Assembly: GCA_023418315.1 (NCBI GenBank)
Contig: JAEZZY010000065.1
Span: 1-22,932 of the forward strand
Direction: 5' to 3'
Source of the DNA: Bacteroidota bacterium
GTDB taxonomy: Bacteria > Bacteroidota > Bacteroidia > Chitinophagales > Chitinophagaceae
Length of the DNA stretch: 22,932 nucleotides
The notes under the pieces are model-generated. The model worked only from the letters and a program-made list of their open reading frames with translations. It was not told where the DNA came from and searched no databases. The first letter of the stretch is position 1; each line of letters begins with the position of its first letter. Both the position numbers and the translations under genes were made by a program. Positions 1-7,142 of this stretch are shown here, in pieces.

Positions 1-74
1 ACCGGATAAAACTGCAACTGCCCGACGGCGGTATCATCACCACGAAGAACATGCGGTTTGTGCTGACGAAATAA
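1..74 (+). CDS. 3' end of an unidentified protein gene (partial)
   Basis: An open frame enters from the left edge (first full codon at 3) and stops at the TAA at 72-74, giving a 23-residue C-terminal tail ending in MRFVLTK. The tail mixes hydrophobic and charged residues and contains LPDGG. It is too short for me to assign a family. The next gene starts 77 nt downstream on the same strand behind its own candidate promoter element, so the two need not be co-transcribed. Only the frame and stop are seen directly; that it is a real gene is inferred from its position at the window edge. Confidence 0.5.
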   Translation, partial: RIKLQLPDGGIITTKNMRFVLTK

Positions 75-127
75 GGGGAGGGGATTTTTTCATTGTGTAT
101 TTAATGCGCTCCGGTTTTTATGCCTTA

Positions 128-135
128 TAAATTTG
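128..135 (+). promoter_or_regulatory. Candidate Bacteroidota -7 element (TAnnTTTG)
   Basis: TAAATTTG matches the Bacteroidota -7 consensus and ends 16 nt before the ATG at 152. No TTG lies at the usual upstream spacing, so the -33 half is missing or degenerate. Confidence 0.4.
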
Positions 136-151
136 TATTGAATATCTACCT

Positions 152-1246
152 ATGAAGCTCCGTTTTACCTTAATCCTATTGCTCACAAGTATTTTTTGGT
201 ATCCTATAAATGCGCAAGATTATCGGCAATATCATACCGAACGCATTCAGGCAGATAAAGACATTTTTGTAAATCAGAATCTTCAAAAAGGGCTTTCCGT
301 TTATCGCACTCTTTTTAAAAAATATGATTTTGTCTTTCTGTCGGATTGCATCACTGCGTTACAGATAGCGCTGTTTGCAAATGATGAAAAGGCATTTTTG
401 GAAATAACTGAAAAGGCAACGAAAAACGGACTCCTTCCGAGGCATCTTTTAAAGCTCAATTATGTAAAACAACATCCTCTCTACCTTAAAAACAAAGAAC
501 AAATCATAGCCTTTTATAGGAAAAACCGGCAACATTATTTAGCAAGATTAGATACTGCCGCACTGAAAAAAATGTACCGGCTATACGCCTTTGACCAAAC
601 GCAGAAGAATCCGAGAAAAGGTGAAGACGTTATCGCCTATAAAAGAAGGTATAAGCGGGAATTGGGTCAAACAATAAATGAGTTTCGTGCGCTGGTAAGA
701 GAAAAAGGATTCCCTGGTGAAAAGTTGATTGGGGTAGATCAAAAAGATATCATGAAAGAGCTTAAGACAGGTGCGCCCGATATTGCCGATTACTACTCTT
801 TATATAAGGACATAGGCAGATTCTCAACCGAACAGATAGCCCTGGATGAGCGAGCGTTTTCAACCACCATTCTAGGTCCCATCATTGTGCATTACAGTTT
901 TAGTTACAATGCTAAAGCTGTGCATGAGCTTCTGCCGGATGAGTTGTATTTCCGGGAAGTAACAAAAGGGAATATACATCCGAATTACTTTGCAGCTTTT
1001 AATGATTGTGCCTATATGGATGCACTTGATGACACTAAAATTCCTGATTTGCAAAAAGGGGATAGAGATTTTGGATTTGAATCGTTACATGCCGGAAATA
1101 ATTTGATTATCCCACAAAATGAAGTCAATAAATTTCGTGTAAAATATTATCTATCTCCGCTCGAAGTGGCAAAAGCAAAACGAAAATTTATGATGGAGCA
1201 AGGGATGCACTGGCGCATGGGATGGGAAGGTATTTTATCTGAATAA
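152..1246 (+). CDS. Secreted protein of unknown function, possibly DUF6624-like
   Basis: A 364-residue protein. It opens with a clear signal peptide: a basic start, a hydrophobic core at residues 5-18 and a probable cleavage after INA before QDY. It should therefore be exported. The middle (about 135-200) contains a DQ followed by basic residues, then NEFRALVREKGFPGEKLIG. This resembles, from memory, the DUF6624 pattern of DQ...N...L...GFPG...G, and is followed by a VHYSFSY segment and a GNIHPNYFAAFND segment. No catalytic motif is recognised. The ATG at 152 is chosen because the signal peptide begins exactly there. The gene stands alone; the next 335 nt hold a decayed mobile element. Export is well supported; the DUF6624 link is tentative and function is unknown. 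Confidence 0.7.
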   Translation: MKLRFTLILLLTSIFWYPINAQDYRQYHTERIQADKDIFVNQNLQKGLSVYRTLFKKYDFVFLSDCITALQIALFANDEKAFLEITEKATKNGLLPRHLLKLNYVKQHPLYLKNKEQIIAFYRKNRQHYLARLDTAALKKMYRLYAFDQTQKNPRKGEDVIAYKRRYKRELGQTINEFRALVREKGFPGEKLIGVDQKDIMKELKTGAPDIADYYSLYKDIGRFSTEQIALDERAFSTTILGPIIVHYSFSYNAKAVHELLPDELYFREVTKGNIHPNYFAAFNDCAYMDALDDTKIPDLQKGDRDFGFESLHAGNNLIIPQNEVNKFRVKYYLSPLEVAKAKRKFMMEQGMHWRMGWEGILSE

Positions 1247-1276
1247 AAAAGGAAGCTATTTATTACTGCAAGCTGT

Positions 1277-1291
1277 GCAATCAGAGATTGC
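1277..1291. repeat. Short perfect hairpin at the left edge of the REP-like element
   Basis: A 6-bp stem (GCAATC 1277-1282 with GATTGC 1286-1291) closes a 3-nt loop and abuts the left repeat unit. IS200/IS605-type ends carry subterminal hairpins, so it may belong to the element, but chance is possible. Confidence 0.35.
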
Positions 1292-1294
1292 CCC

Positions 1295-1344
1295 ACACTG
1301 ACAAGAATGAGGCGATAGCCCTTTGCAGCATAGCTTCTTGTGCC
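1295..1344 (-). repeat. Left REP-like unit
   Basis: Read on the minus strand, the unit has a 12-nt block beginning GGCACAAG (1344-1333), an 18-nt less conserved middle, and a 20-nt block beginning CGCCTCATTC (1314-1295). The same two blocks recur in the same order on the plus strand at 1492-1538, so the two units form an inverted pair. The middles differ in both length (18 versus 15 nt) and sequence, showing two separate copies rather than one simple palindrome. Confidence 0.75.
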
Positions 1345-1357
1345 AATCATTCAGCAA

Positions 1358-1453
1358 TCAGTATATTCCGCAATCCAATCTTCCCCAATTTACTACGGCA
1401 TAGCTTACAAAATACAATGCGGTATGATCATGAAATTTCCATTTTCTACTCAT
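1358..1453 (-). pseudogene. N-terminal remnant of an IS200-like/RAYT transposase
   Basis: A 31-codon frame starts at the ATG at 1453-1451 and reads MSRKWKFHDHTALYFVSYA followed by VVNW, then runs into unrelated sequence and a TGA at 1360-1358. From memory this closely resembles the N terminus of Bacteroidota REP-associated tyrosine transposases (Y1_Tnp, IS200-like), in which a KFHxxxxxYFVxxAVVNW segment precedes the catalytic domain. The HUH histidines and the catalytic tyrosine that should follow are absent, so the rest has been deleted. Its position between two inverted REP-like units supports the assignment. It cannot encode an active enzyme. The translation is certain; the family call rests on recalled similarity over about 20 residues. 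Confidence 0.65.
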
Positions 1454-1491
1454 GTTGTCAAATGTACTATTTGAAAAAATTTCTATCCAGC

Positions 1492-1538
1492 GGCACAAGA
1501 AGCCATCGCACATACCCACGCCTCATTCTTGCCAGTGT
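1492..1538 (+). repeat. Right REP-like unit
   Basis: The plus-strand copy has the 12-nt block GGCACAAGAAGC at 1492-1503, a 15-nt variable middle, and the 20-nt block at 1519-1538. It is the inverted partner of the unit at 1295-1344. Confidence 0.75.
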
Positions 1539-1544
1539 AGGTTA

Positions 1545-1566
1545 GGCACACGAAAGGATTCGTGCC
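1545..1566. other. Stem-loop between the REP-like element and the downstream minus-strand gene
   Basis: Two 4-bp stems (GGCA/TGCC and CGAA/TTCG) are separated by a 2-nt bulge and close an AGGA loop. It lies 15 nt past the stop of the minus-strand gene ending at 1582. There is no U-tract on that strand, so it is either a weak terminator or part of the element's outer end. Confidence 0.35.
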
Positions 1567-1581
1567 CGTATGGGGTATTAA

Positions 1582-2316
1582 TTAGGTGCTGTATTTGATT
1601 TTTCGTACGACATCTGCAATTGTCTCAAGATTTTCAAAGTTCGCTTGTTTAGGTTTTAGTTTAGCTCCAATCCAAGTCATTAAATAGCCAATAAATGCGA
1701 TAATCCCTGTCGTCCAAGCGATATTTGATTTAAAAAATCCCAAAATTATAGTAACTAAAAGCGAGGTTATAAATGTTCGTAATCCCCATTTATAAATCCA
1801 ATTTGACTTATAGTTCATTGCGGGAAGTACGTTGGGGTCAATTTGGTTAATTTCCTCAATAATTACTGTTCCATATTTCATTATTAAAGTTTCTAACTTT
1901 GAAGAAGGTTTGATTTCAGAAGTGTCAATTCCTTTGTTTTTCAGTCTGTTAGTCAGGGTTCTGAAAATTCCTGCTGTTTCACACTCTTGTCCAAATAGTT
2001 TGATTGGATTGACAATTACCTTCTCTGCTTTTAAAGCAATAAATTCACATAACTCTTTTAAAGTTTGCTTGTGCTCTGGTTCAAGAATGTTTTGCCAGGT
2101 TTGGTAGTCTATGTCTATTTGGAAAGAAAAGTTTAGGTATTTCCATAGTTGGTCAGTATCAAGTAAATCACAAATATCTCTCCATTCCAAAATTGTTGTC
2201 TCAAAATTCAGCTCGTAGTTTTTCAGAACAACATCGTACTGTTGCTGTTGTCTATAGTTTGCTCGAATGATTTCGAGAATTTCGTTCGGTTGATATTTTA
2301 TCGTAACCGTTGTCAT
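1582..2316 (-). CDS. Membrane-anchored protein of unknown function, AT-rich accessory gene
   Basis: A 244-residue protein. Residues 1 to about 175 are polar and predicted cytosolic, rich in Q, E, K, N and I. Two hydrophobic helices follow (about 183-198, TFITSLLVTIILGFFK, and about 200-218, IAWTTGIIAFIGYLMTW) separated by a very short turn, forming a hairpin anchor. A short basic tail ends near KIKYST. No enzyme motif is visible and I do not recognise the family. Base composition is visibly more AT-rich than the neighbours, with many AAA, AAT, ATT and TTT codons. The gene sits alone between a decayed transposon-like element and a 232-nt non-coding gap and points away from its neighbour. These are signs of an acquired accessory gene. 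Homology to a defence or toxin system is possible but not supported by any motif. Confidence 0.65.
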   Translation of the reverse strand: MTTVTIKYQPNEILEIIRANYRQQQQYDVVLKNYELNFETTILEWRDICDLLDTDQLWKYLNFSFQIDIDYQTWQNILEPEHKQTLKELCEFIALKAEKVIVNPIKLFGQECETAGIFRTLTNRLKNKGIDTSEIKPSSKLETLIMKYGTVIIEEINQIDPNVLPAMNYKSNWIYKWGLRTFITSLLVTIILGFFKSNIAWTTGIIAFIGYLMTWIGAKLKPKQANFENLETIADVVRKIKYST

Positions 2317-2548
2317 AATATGGTATCTAACTTATCTCTTGGCTGAAAATAATTAACTTATACAACATTCAAAATAGCAAAGAAAAAACATAACGCACTT
2401 CATTCATGAGATTGATTTTTTTGCTTTCTTCTATTGTATAACAGACCATTCTATCAAGTACTCAAGGGAGCGTCTTTAATAACTCCATCCCTTCCTTCAA
2501 AACCAACACATATTCCTATCTTGCAGCGTTGTATAGACTGCCTGCCGC

Positions 2549-3193
2549 ATGCAATTGACATTACAAAACCTGCTGCCCACCCCACTGCGGGAAAAAATAA
2601 CGCACAACAGTTCGGACATCTGGCTGCGCGAACTGACGTTTGCCAAAGGAGAATCTCTATCCTTGCAAGCACCAAGCGGTACAGGAAAAACTACATTGAC
2701 GCATATCTTATACGGTCTGAGAAACGACTATGAAGGAAATGTTTTGTGGGATGCAAAAATCATGAAGAATTTAGATACGGAAGAACTATCCAAACTGCGG
2801 GCTACTTATCTGAGTATTGTATTTCAGGATTTACGGTTGTTGCCGGAGCTCACCGCCTGGGAAAACTTAGAGCTTAAACGCAGCCTTACCAACACCGTAG
2901 CACCCGAAGTGATGATGCACATGATGGAACGCTTGGGCATACCGGATAAAAAAGATAGTCTGTGCAAAACGCTTTCCTATGGCGAGCAGCAGCGGGTAGC
3001 TATCATCCGGGCGCTTTTACAACCCTTCGACTGGCTGATTATGGATGAACCTTTCAGTCATTTAGACCATGTGAATATTGATAAATGTGCTGAATTGATT
3101 TCCGAAATTGCCACACGCAATCATGCAAGCATTTTACTGGCCGACCTTGAGAAAAACAATTATTTCCCTTATCACAAACGACTTTTTTTATAA
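2549..3193 (+). CDS. ABC transporter ATP-binding protein (LolD/MacB/FtsE-like)
   Basis: A 214-residue nucleotide-binding subunit that should power the permease encoded immediately downstream. Visible motifs, in order, are Walker A (APSGTGKTT, about 41-49; the first Gly of GxxGxGKT is Ala), a Q-loop (VFQDLRLLPELTAWENL), an ABC signature (LSYGEQQRVAIIRAL) and Walker B with D-loop (WLIMDEPFSHLD). Length and motif spacing fit the MacB/LolD/FtsE group. Where an ABC ATPase normally has the H-switch histidine (as in VTHD), this protein reads ILLADLEKN, so the histidine appears to be replaced. The ATG at 2549 gives the expected N terminus. The substrate is unknown; with an FtsX-like permease it could move a lipoprotein or lipid or transmit a mechanical signal to the periplasm. 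Confidence 0.85.
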   Translation: MQLTLQNLLPTPLREKITHNSSDIWLRELTFAKGESLSLQAPSGTGKTTLTHILYGLRNDYEGNVLWDAKIMKNLDTEELSKLRATYLSIVFQDLRLLPELTAWENLELKRSLTNTVAPEVMMHMMERLGIPDKKDSLCKTLSYGEQQRVAIIRALLQPFDWLIMDEPFSHLDHVNIDKCAELISEIATRNHASILLADLEKNNYFPYHKRLFL

Positions 3194-3202
3194 CACAAAA
3201 TC

Positions 3203-4393
3203 TTGGTTACACAAAGCACCATACTAAGAGATTTACTGCTTCGCAAAAGCAATCGTTCGCGGCTATGGTTGGGATGGGTAACGCTGTGTATAGGCACTAC
3301 CTTACTCTTGTTGTCGGTGTTAATATGGTGGAATTTTCAAGAATTACTTTATGGCAAGTCGGATAACGACAGCTTAGGAAGCAGCTTCATCACCATCAGT
3401 AAAAAAGTAACGAGTGAAAACATGGGGAGAAGCCATCTCACCACATTCAACGGAAATGAAATAGAGGCGCTTTCCAACATAAAAGGCGTACAAGATGTAG
3501 GCATACTTACCTCCAATCGTTTTCCTGCTTTCATACGGCTCAATGCCACGCTCGGCTTTTCGTCCGATATATTTTTAGAAGCCGTACCCGATCGGTTTAT
3601 AGATAAAAAACCGGAGAGCTGGCTATGGGATTCCACAGGCAAGCGCGTACCGATTATTCTTTCGGGTGAATTTTTGAATTTATATAACTACGGCTTTGCG
3701 CTGAGTCAAGGCTTGCCACAGCTTTCGGAAGCCACCATCCAATCGTTGGCTTTCGACCTCATTGTAGGCAATCCTATAAACAGAGAAACGTTGAGCGCAC
3801 ATGTGGGCGGTTTCTCGGACAGAATATCTTCCGTACTCGTTCCGCAATCGTTCATGGATTATGCAAATAAAAAATACGGAAATGTTTCAAAAGCGGCACC
3901 TTCACGGCTTATCCTCAAAATAGCCGACCCGTCCGATGCTGCATTTGTTACATTTTTAAAAGAAAAAAATTATGTAACCAATGCCGAAAACCTGCGCTGG
4001 AGCAAGCTGCGCGCTGTGGTGGAAATTGTGGTGTTGGCTACCGGCATTTTAGCATTGCTCCTGATGGGCATTAGTGTGCTGGTTTTTGTTTTATTTATCG
4101 AATTGACGATTGCTCAGGCACAGCAAGCATTAGAGTTGCTGACCCAAATTGGCTATGCGCCGTCTTTTCTAAAAAAATTTATGCTGCGTAGGTTTATACC
4201 GTTGATGCTTGGCGCTGTGGTGGTAGCCTTGCTCTTAGCCTTTGTGGCGCAATACGCAGCTTCTCAAGCCGTCATTCCCTATGGATTGCAACTTCCTCAA
4301 ATACCGGCCTTCCACATCTGGATCGTGGCACTGGTGTGTATGCTGCTGCTGTACGGGCAAATACGAAAAGGTATCGTCAAAGCCTTAAAATAG
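3203..4393 (+). CDS. ABC transporter permease, FtsX/MacB-like
   Basis: A 396-residue inner-membrane protein. Predicted topology is one N-terminal helix (about 20-43), a periplasmic domain of about 225 residues, then three helices (about 270-300, 330-353 and 368-385). This is the four-helix plan of FtsX/MacB/LolC-type permeases, and it pairs with the ATPase just upstream. The start is a TTG at 3203: the only other in-frame codons after the previous stop are non-start codons, and the next in-frame ATG is far inside the periplasmic domain. The gap to the ATPase stop is 9 nt and the two genes are in the same reading frame, so one TAA separates them. Substrate unknown; FtsX itself is less likely because ftsE-like features and cell-division neighbours are absent apart from mltG. 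Confidence 0.8.
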   Translation: MVTQSTILRDLLLRKSNRSRLWLGWVTLCIGTTLLLLSVLIWWNFQELLYGKSDNDSLGSSFITISKKVTSENMGRSHLTTFNGNEIEALSNIKGVQDVGILTSNRFPAFIRLNATLGFSSDIFLEAVPDRFIDKKPESWLWDSTGKRVPIILSGEFLNLYNYGFALSQGLPQLSEATIQSLAFDLIVGNPINRETLSAHVGGFSDRISSVLVPQSFMDYANKKYGNVSKAAPSRLILKIADPSDAAFVTFLKEKNYVTNAENLRWSKLRAVVEIVVLATGILALLLMGISVLVFVLFIELTIAQAQQALELLTQIGYAPSFLKKFMLRRFIPLMLGAVVVALLLAFVAQYAASQAVIPYGLQLPQIPAFHIWIVALVCMLLLYGQIRKGIVKALK

Positions 4394-4430
4394 AAATGTG
4401 TACAACAAAATAATGGGAATCAGAAACCGG

Positions 4431-5456
4431 TTAATGAATGCCTCTGCTGTTCATCGCTTGCTGAAAACGCCTGGCGTTCGCCTGATGCGTGGCATAGTCT
4501 TTCGCAAAATTATGCCGACCGCTGAAATCTTCTTTTGCACAGAAATAAAAATAGCCGGTGGAAGGAGCGCGCAGCACCGCCTCTATGGATTTTTTAGACG
4601 GCGTACAAATAGGCCCGGGCGGCAAACCGGTTGTATAGTACGTGTTATAGGGAGAAGCCAGCGCAGTGTGCAGGGAGGTGATTCTTTTGATGGTAAAATC
4701 TCCATAGGCAAATCGTGCCGTAGGGTCAGCCTGTAACTTCATTCCTTTTTTTATGCGGTTGAGATAGACACTTGCTATCGTATCTTTTTCGGGATGATAA
4801 TTCGTTTCTTCTTCTACAATGGATGCTAGCGTAACCACTTCAGCGGGTGTCAATCCCAATTTGGCGGCAGCAGCTATTCTTTCCTCCGTCCAATATTTTT
4901 TATAGTAGGAAGCTATTTTTTTATAGGCATGAGCTGCAGAGGAGTTCCACCAAAATTCATAGGTATCGGGCAAGATGGCGCAAAGGGCGGTGTTGCTGTC
5001 CAAACCATAGGGCGCTAAAAAAGCGCTGTCTTCCATCAGTGCGTACAGCAGATTGGAATCGGCTTCCAGGCGGGTGGAAACCAGACGCACAAACTCCTGT
5101 TTTGTACGCAGTTTTTTGATGAGTAGCTTCACGGGTGTTTGCCTTCCGGAGCGAAGCATCCGCAGCAGTTCATAATTGCTCATCCCTTTCGTAATGCGGT
5201 ATTTGCCTGCTTTCACCATAGAGGGATACCCAATACGTTTGGCAAGAAAATCGAAGCTCCATAGGTCGTTTACAAAGCCCTTTTCATGCAGATTTTTTTT
5301 AACGGTGGCATAGCTGCTGCCGGTTTTTATATAAAGGTATTCCCCTTGTGCAAGGCTGCCGGTATTGCTTCCCCATATTTTATAGGCGAGAATGAGGGAA
5401 AGAATATCGAATGCGATAAAACTGAAAAGAAGTGTTCTTTTGGTTGCTGCGGTCAC
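4431..5456 (-). CDS. mltG: Endolytic murein transglycosylase MltG (YceG-like)
   Basis: A 341-residue inner-membrane enzyme that cleaves nascent glycan strands and helps set their length. There is an N-terminal membrane anchor (about 8-27), then a LysM-like region (about 40-105), then the YceG catalytic domain. The hallmark motifs are LASIVEEET (about 210-218, containing the predicted catalytic Glu), a QADPTARFAYGD segment, ASPYNTY and GLPPGPI. The start is a GTG at 5456; no ATG lies upstream in frame before the secG terminator hairpin. The last residues carry no unusual tail. It is the distal gene of the minus-strand block but lies beyond the secG terminator, so it may have its own promoter. 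It ends 37 nt from the convergent permease gene, with no terminator hairpin visible between them. Family assignment is firm. Confidence 0.93.
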   Translation of the reverse strand: MTAATKRTLLFSFIAFDILSLILAYKIWGSNTGSLAQGEYLYIKTGSSYATVKKNLHEKGFVNDLWSFDFLAKRIGYPSMVKAGKYRITKGMSNYELLRMLRSGRQTPVKLLIKKLRTKQEFVRLVSTRLEADSNLLYALMEDSAFLAPYGLDSNTALCAILPDTYEFWWNSSAAHAYKKIASYYKKYWTEERIAAAAKLGLTPAEVVTLASIVEEETNYHPEKDTIASVYLNRIKKGMKLQADPTARFAYGDFTIKRITSLHTALASPYNTYYTTGLPPGPICTPSKKSIEAVLRAPSTGYFYFCAKEDFSGRHNFAKDYATHQANARRFQQAMNSRGIH

Positions 5457-5479
5457 AAATAAAAAATTCCCTCGAAAAT

Positions 5480-5514
5480 AAAAATACCTGCCGGATTATC
5501 AGCAGGTATTTTTT
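5480..5514 (-). terminator. Rho-independent terminator after secG, probably bidirectional
   Basis: An 11-bp stem (5481-5491 with 5502-5512) closes a 10-nt loop. The A/T-rich base of the stem gives a U-run on either strand. It sits between the secG stop and the mltG start. Confidence 0.8.
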
Positions 5515-5536
5515 ATATTTTAAAAGCCGTTTAAAC

Positions 5537-5848
5537 TTAATTTCCAGGAGCAGGTTGTCCGCTATTAGCAGGCTGTTGCTGAGCTGGAGCGCTTTGCTGG
5601 GTAGCTTGTTTTACTTCCTTAGGCGTTTCGTAGTAGGCTACGGAGAAAATACATAATGCGGCTATAACGCCCATAGATACCCAAGTACCTTTTTCCATCA
5701 CATCGGAGGAGCGTTTCACCCCCATTACCTGCGAGCCGATGCTGCCGAAGGTGCCGGTAAGCCCGCCGCCTTTAGGGTTTTGCACCAAGATGAAAAAGCC
5801 CAGCACTACGCAAGCCAGTATAATTACGATTGTTAATAATGCAACCAT
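5537..5848 (-). CDS. secG: Preprotein translocase subunit SecG
   Basis: A 103-residue SecYEG accessory subunit in the inner membrane. The first helix is at residues 2-22, followed by the family signature VQNPKGGGLTGTFG on the cytosolic loop, then a second helix (about 55-72). The C-terminal tail is rich in Q, P and A (about 80-103), low in complexity and typical of Bacteroidota SecG. The start ATG lies 3 nt after the stop of the upstream acidic TPR gene, so the two are surely co-transcribed. A strong terminator follows. Confidence 0.95.
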   Translation of the reverse strand: MVALLTIVIILACVVLGFFILVQNPKGGGLTGTFGSIGSQVMGVKRSSDVMEKGTWVSMGVIAALCIFSVAYYETPKEVKQATQQSAPAQQQPANSGQPAPGN

Positions 5849-5851
5849 TGT

Positions 5852-7135
5852 TTATTTTTCTTTAATTAATTTTTCGATTTTGTCGGCAAAGTAAGCGTTT
5901 TTTTGCGGGTTGCGCAAACTCAATTTTCGGTACATTTCGATGGCTTTGTCGAATTTGCCTTGTTTGATCATAATCTCCGCCAGCGATTCACTCACCAGGT
6001 CATCTTCATGCTTGATGGAGTTTACTGCCATTTCAAAAACCCCTTCGGGTATTTCTTCGTTTTCTTCTTCCAGCGCTGCAGCCAGTTTTTCCTTTTGCCA
6101 CATGGTTTTTAGCGCTTTTTGATCTTCTTCTTCTTCTTTTTGTTTTTCTTTTCTGGTTTTAAAGTGCATTAACCAGTCTGAGAAGCTCATCATAACCATT
6201 AATTGTTTTTCTTTCTCCTCTTGCACCGTTTCGTCTTTAGCATCTATTCCCTGATGCAGGAAATAATCTTCCGTATAGATGGGCTGAATGAGGGGTTCTT
6301 GTTTGGGTTTAGCGGATTTTTTTTCTTCTACGATTTCTATCTGCGGTGCCGCTTCTTCTTCCTGCAATATTTCCTGTACTACCGTAGGCGGCTCTTCTAT
6401 AGCCACTTCTTCCGCCAGGTGTTCTTCTTCTTTGGAGGCCGGTTGCGTTTCTTCTTCTAAAACGGCTGCTTGTTCTTCTTCCTTTAGCGCCGGCTCTTCC
6501 GGTGATAATGCAGTAGGTTCTTCTTCGGTTGTTTTTTCTTCCGGCGGCTCCGGTGAAGCTATCGGTTCTGTTTTTGTTGCGGCTGTCGCATCCGGCACTT
6601 CCATAGGGCTTTCGGGCGCATGGGGTGTGGCGGTCATCTCCGGCATTTTAGGGCGTTCCTTTCTGGCATCGAAGGCGGCAAATGGTTCTTCTTCGCTGTC
6701 TTTTTCATTAAACAATTCAAAATCTTCTTCCTCTTCTTCAAAATCGTCATCTTCATAGATGGTTTCCGCCGGGTGCTGTTCTTCTGTTTTTAAGATTTCC
6801 TGTTCATCTTCATAGGTATCAAAAAAATATTCGGGTTCATCGTCGTTATACTCTTCTATGTCTGTTTGAAAAGCCGGTTTTTGCCCCTGATTTGCCTTTG
6901 GTTTGTGTTCACTCAGAAATTCGTGAAAGGAAATCCAATCGCCCATATACAAGCGCATTTTATTGAGGATGGCAGGTGCGAAAGGATGGTCGGCATTATA
7001 AATAGAGGCTTCCACATAGCGGGAGGGAACGAAGTAGGGATATGTTTTGCTTAGCACTGCCAAAGCGTTTCTATCCGCATCGGTAAAGGGAGCGTCCTGC
7101 TGCAGCAGCCATTGAGATAGTTGAGATGGTGTCAT
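5852..7135 (-). CDS. Acidic low-complexity protein with C-terminal TPR, SecG-linked
   Basis: A 427-residue protein of unknown function. Residues 1-80 form a folded N-terminal segment (SQWLLQQDAPFTDADRNAL and a YPYF region). From about 95 to 300 it is an extremely acidic Glu/Asp/Pro-rich tract, probably disordered; its GAA codons make the plus strand read as long runs of TTCTTC. The end (about 365-427) is TPR-like, with a KQGKFDKAIEMYRKLSLRNP helix pair. There is no signal peptide or membrane helix, so it is probably cytosolic. It lies 7 nt after the lptE-like stop and 3 nt before secG. The same gene order (lptE-like, hypothetical, secG) recurs in Bacteroidota as I recall, hinting at a role near envelope export. 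Function is not established. Confidence 0.85.
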   Translation of the reverse strand: MTPSQLSQWLLQQDAPFTDADRNALAVLSKTYPYFVPSRYVEASIYNADHPFAPAILNKMRLYMGDWISFHEFLSEHKPKANQGQKPAFQTDIEEYNDDEPEYFFDTYEDEQEILKTEEQHPAETIYEDDDFEEEEEDFELFNEKDSEEEPFAAFDARKERPKMPEMTATPHAPESPMEVPDATAATKTEPIASPEPPEEKTTEEEPTALSPEEPALKEEEQAAVLEEETQPASKEEEHLAEEVAIEEPPTVVQEILQEEEAAPQIEIVEEKKSAKPKQEPLIQPIYTEDYFLHQGIDAKDETVQEEKEKQLMVMMSFSDWLMHFKTRKEKQKEEEEDQKALKTMWQKEKLAAALEEENEEIPEGVFEMAVNSIKHEDDLVSESLAEIMIKQGKFDKAIEMYRKLSLRNPQKNAYFADKIEKLIKEK

Positions 7136-7142
7136 AAACGGG

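Larger units (their letters stand above)
1291..1547. mobile_element. Decayed REP/RAYT-like element (inverted repeat unit)
   Basis: This gene-free stretch is bounded by two copies of a ~50-nt unit in opposite orientation. The outer blocks 1295-1314 and 1519-1538 are reverse complements at 19 of 20 positions. The inner blocks 1333-1344 and 1492-1503 are reverse complements at 12 of 12. Between them, on the minus strand, lies the start of a transposase reading frame (1453 to 1358). REP-associated tyrosine transposase (RAYT) genes are typically flanked by inverted REP sequences, so I read this as an internally deleted RAYT locus. Small perfect or near-perfect hairpins sit just outside both ends (1277-1291 and 1545-1566). 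The repeat pairing is seen directly; the REP/RAYT reading is inference. Confidence 0.6.

Noticed and set aside
1288..1545. Plus-strand 85-codon frame across the REP-like element
   Set aside because: It runs through both repeat units and antisense to the transposase remnant; its peptide merely reflects the repeats (GTRS...RLILASVG is encoded by both units).
2434..2733. Plus-strand 99-codon frame overlapping the ABC ATPase start
   Set aside because: It overlaps the start of a well-supported ATPase in another frame and shows no family features.
6288..6758. Plus-strand Ser-rich 156-codon frame
   Set aside because: It is the antisense shadow of the Glu-rich tract; GAA repeats read backwards give Ser/Phe runs.
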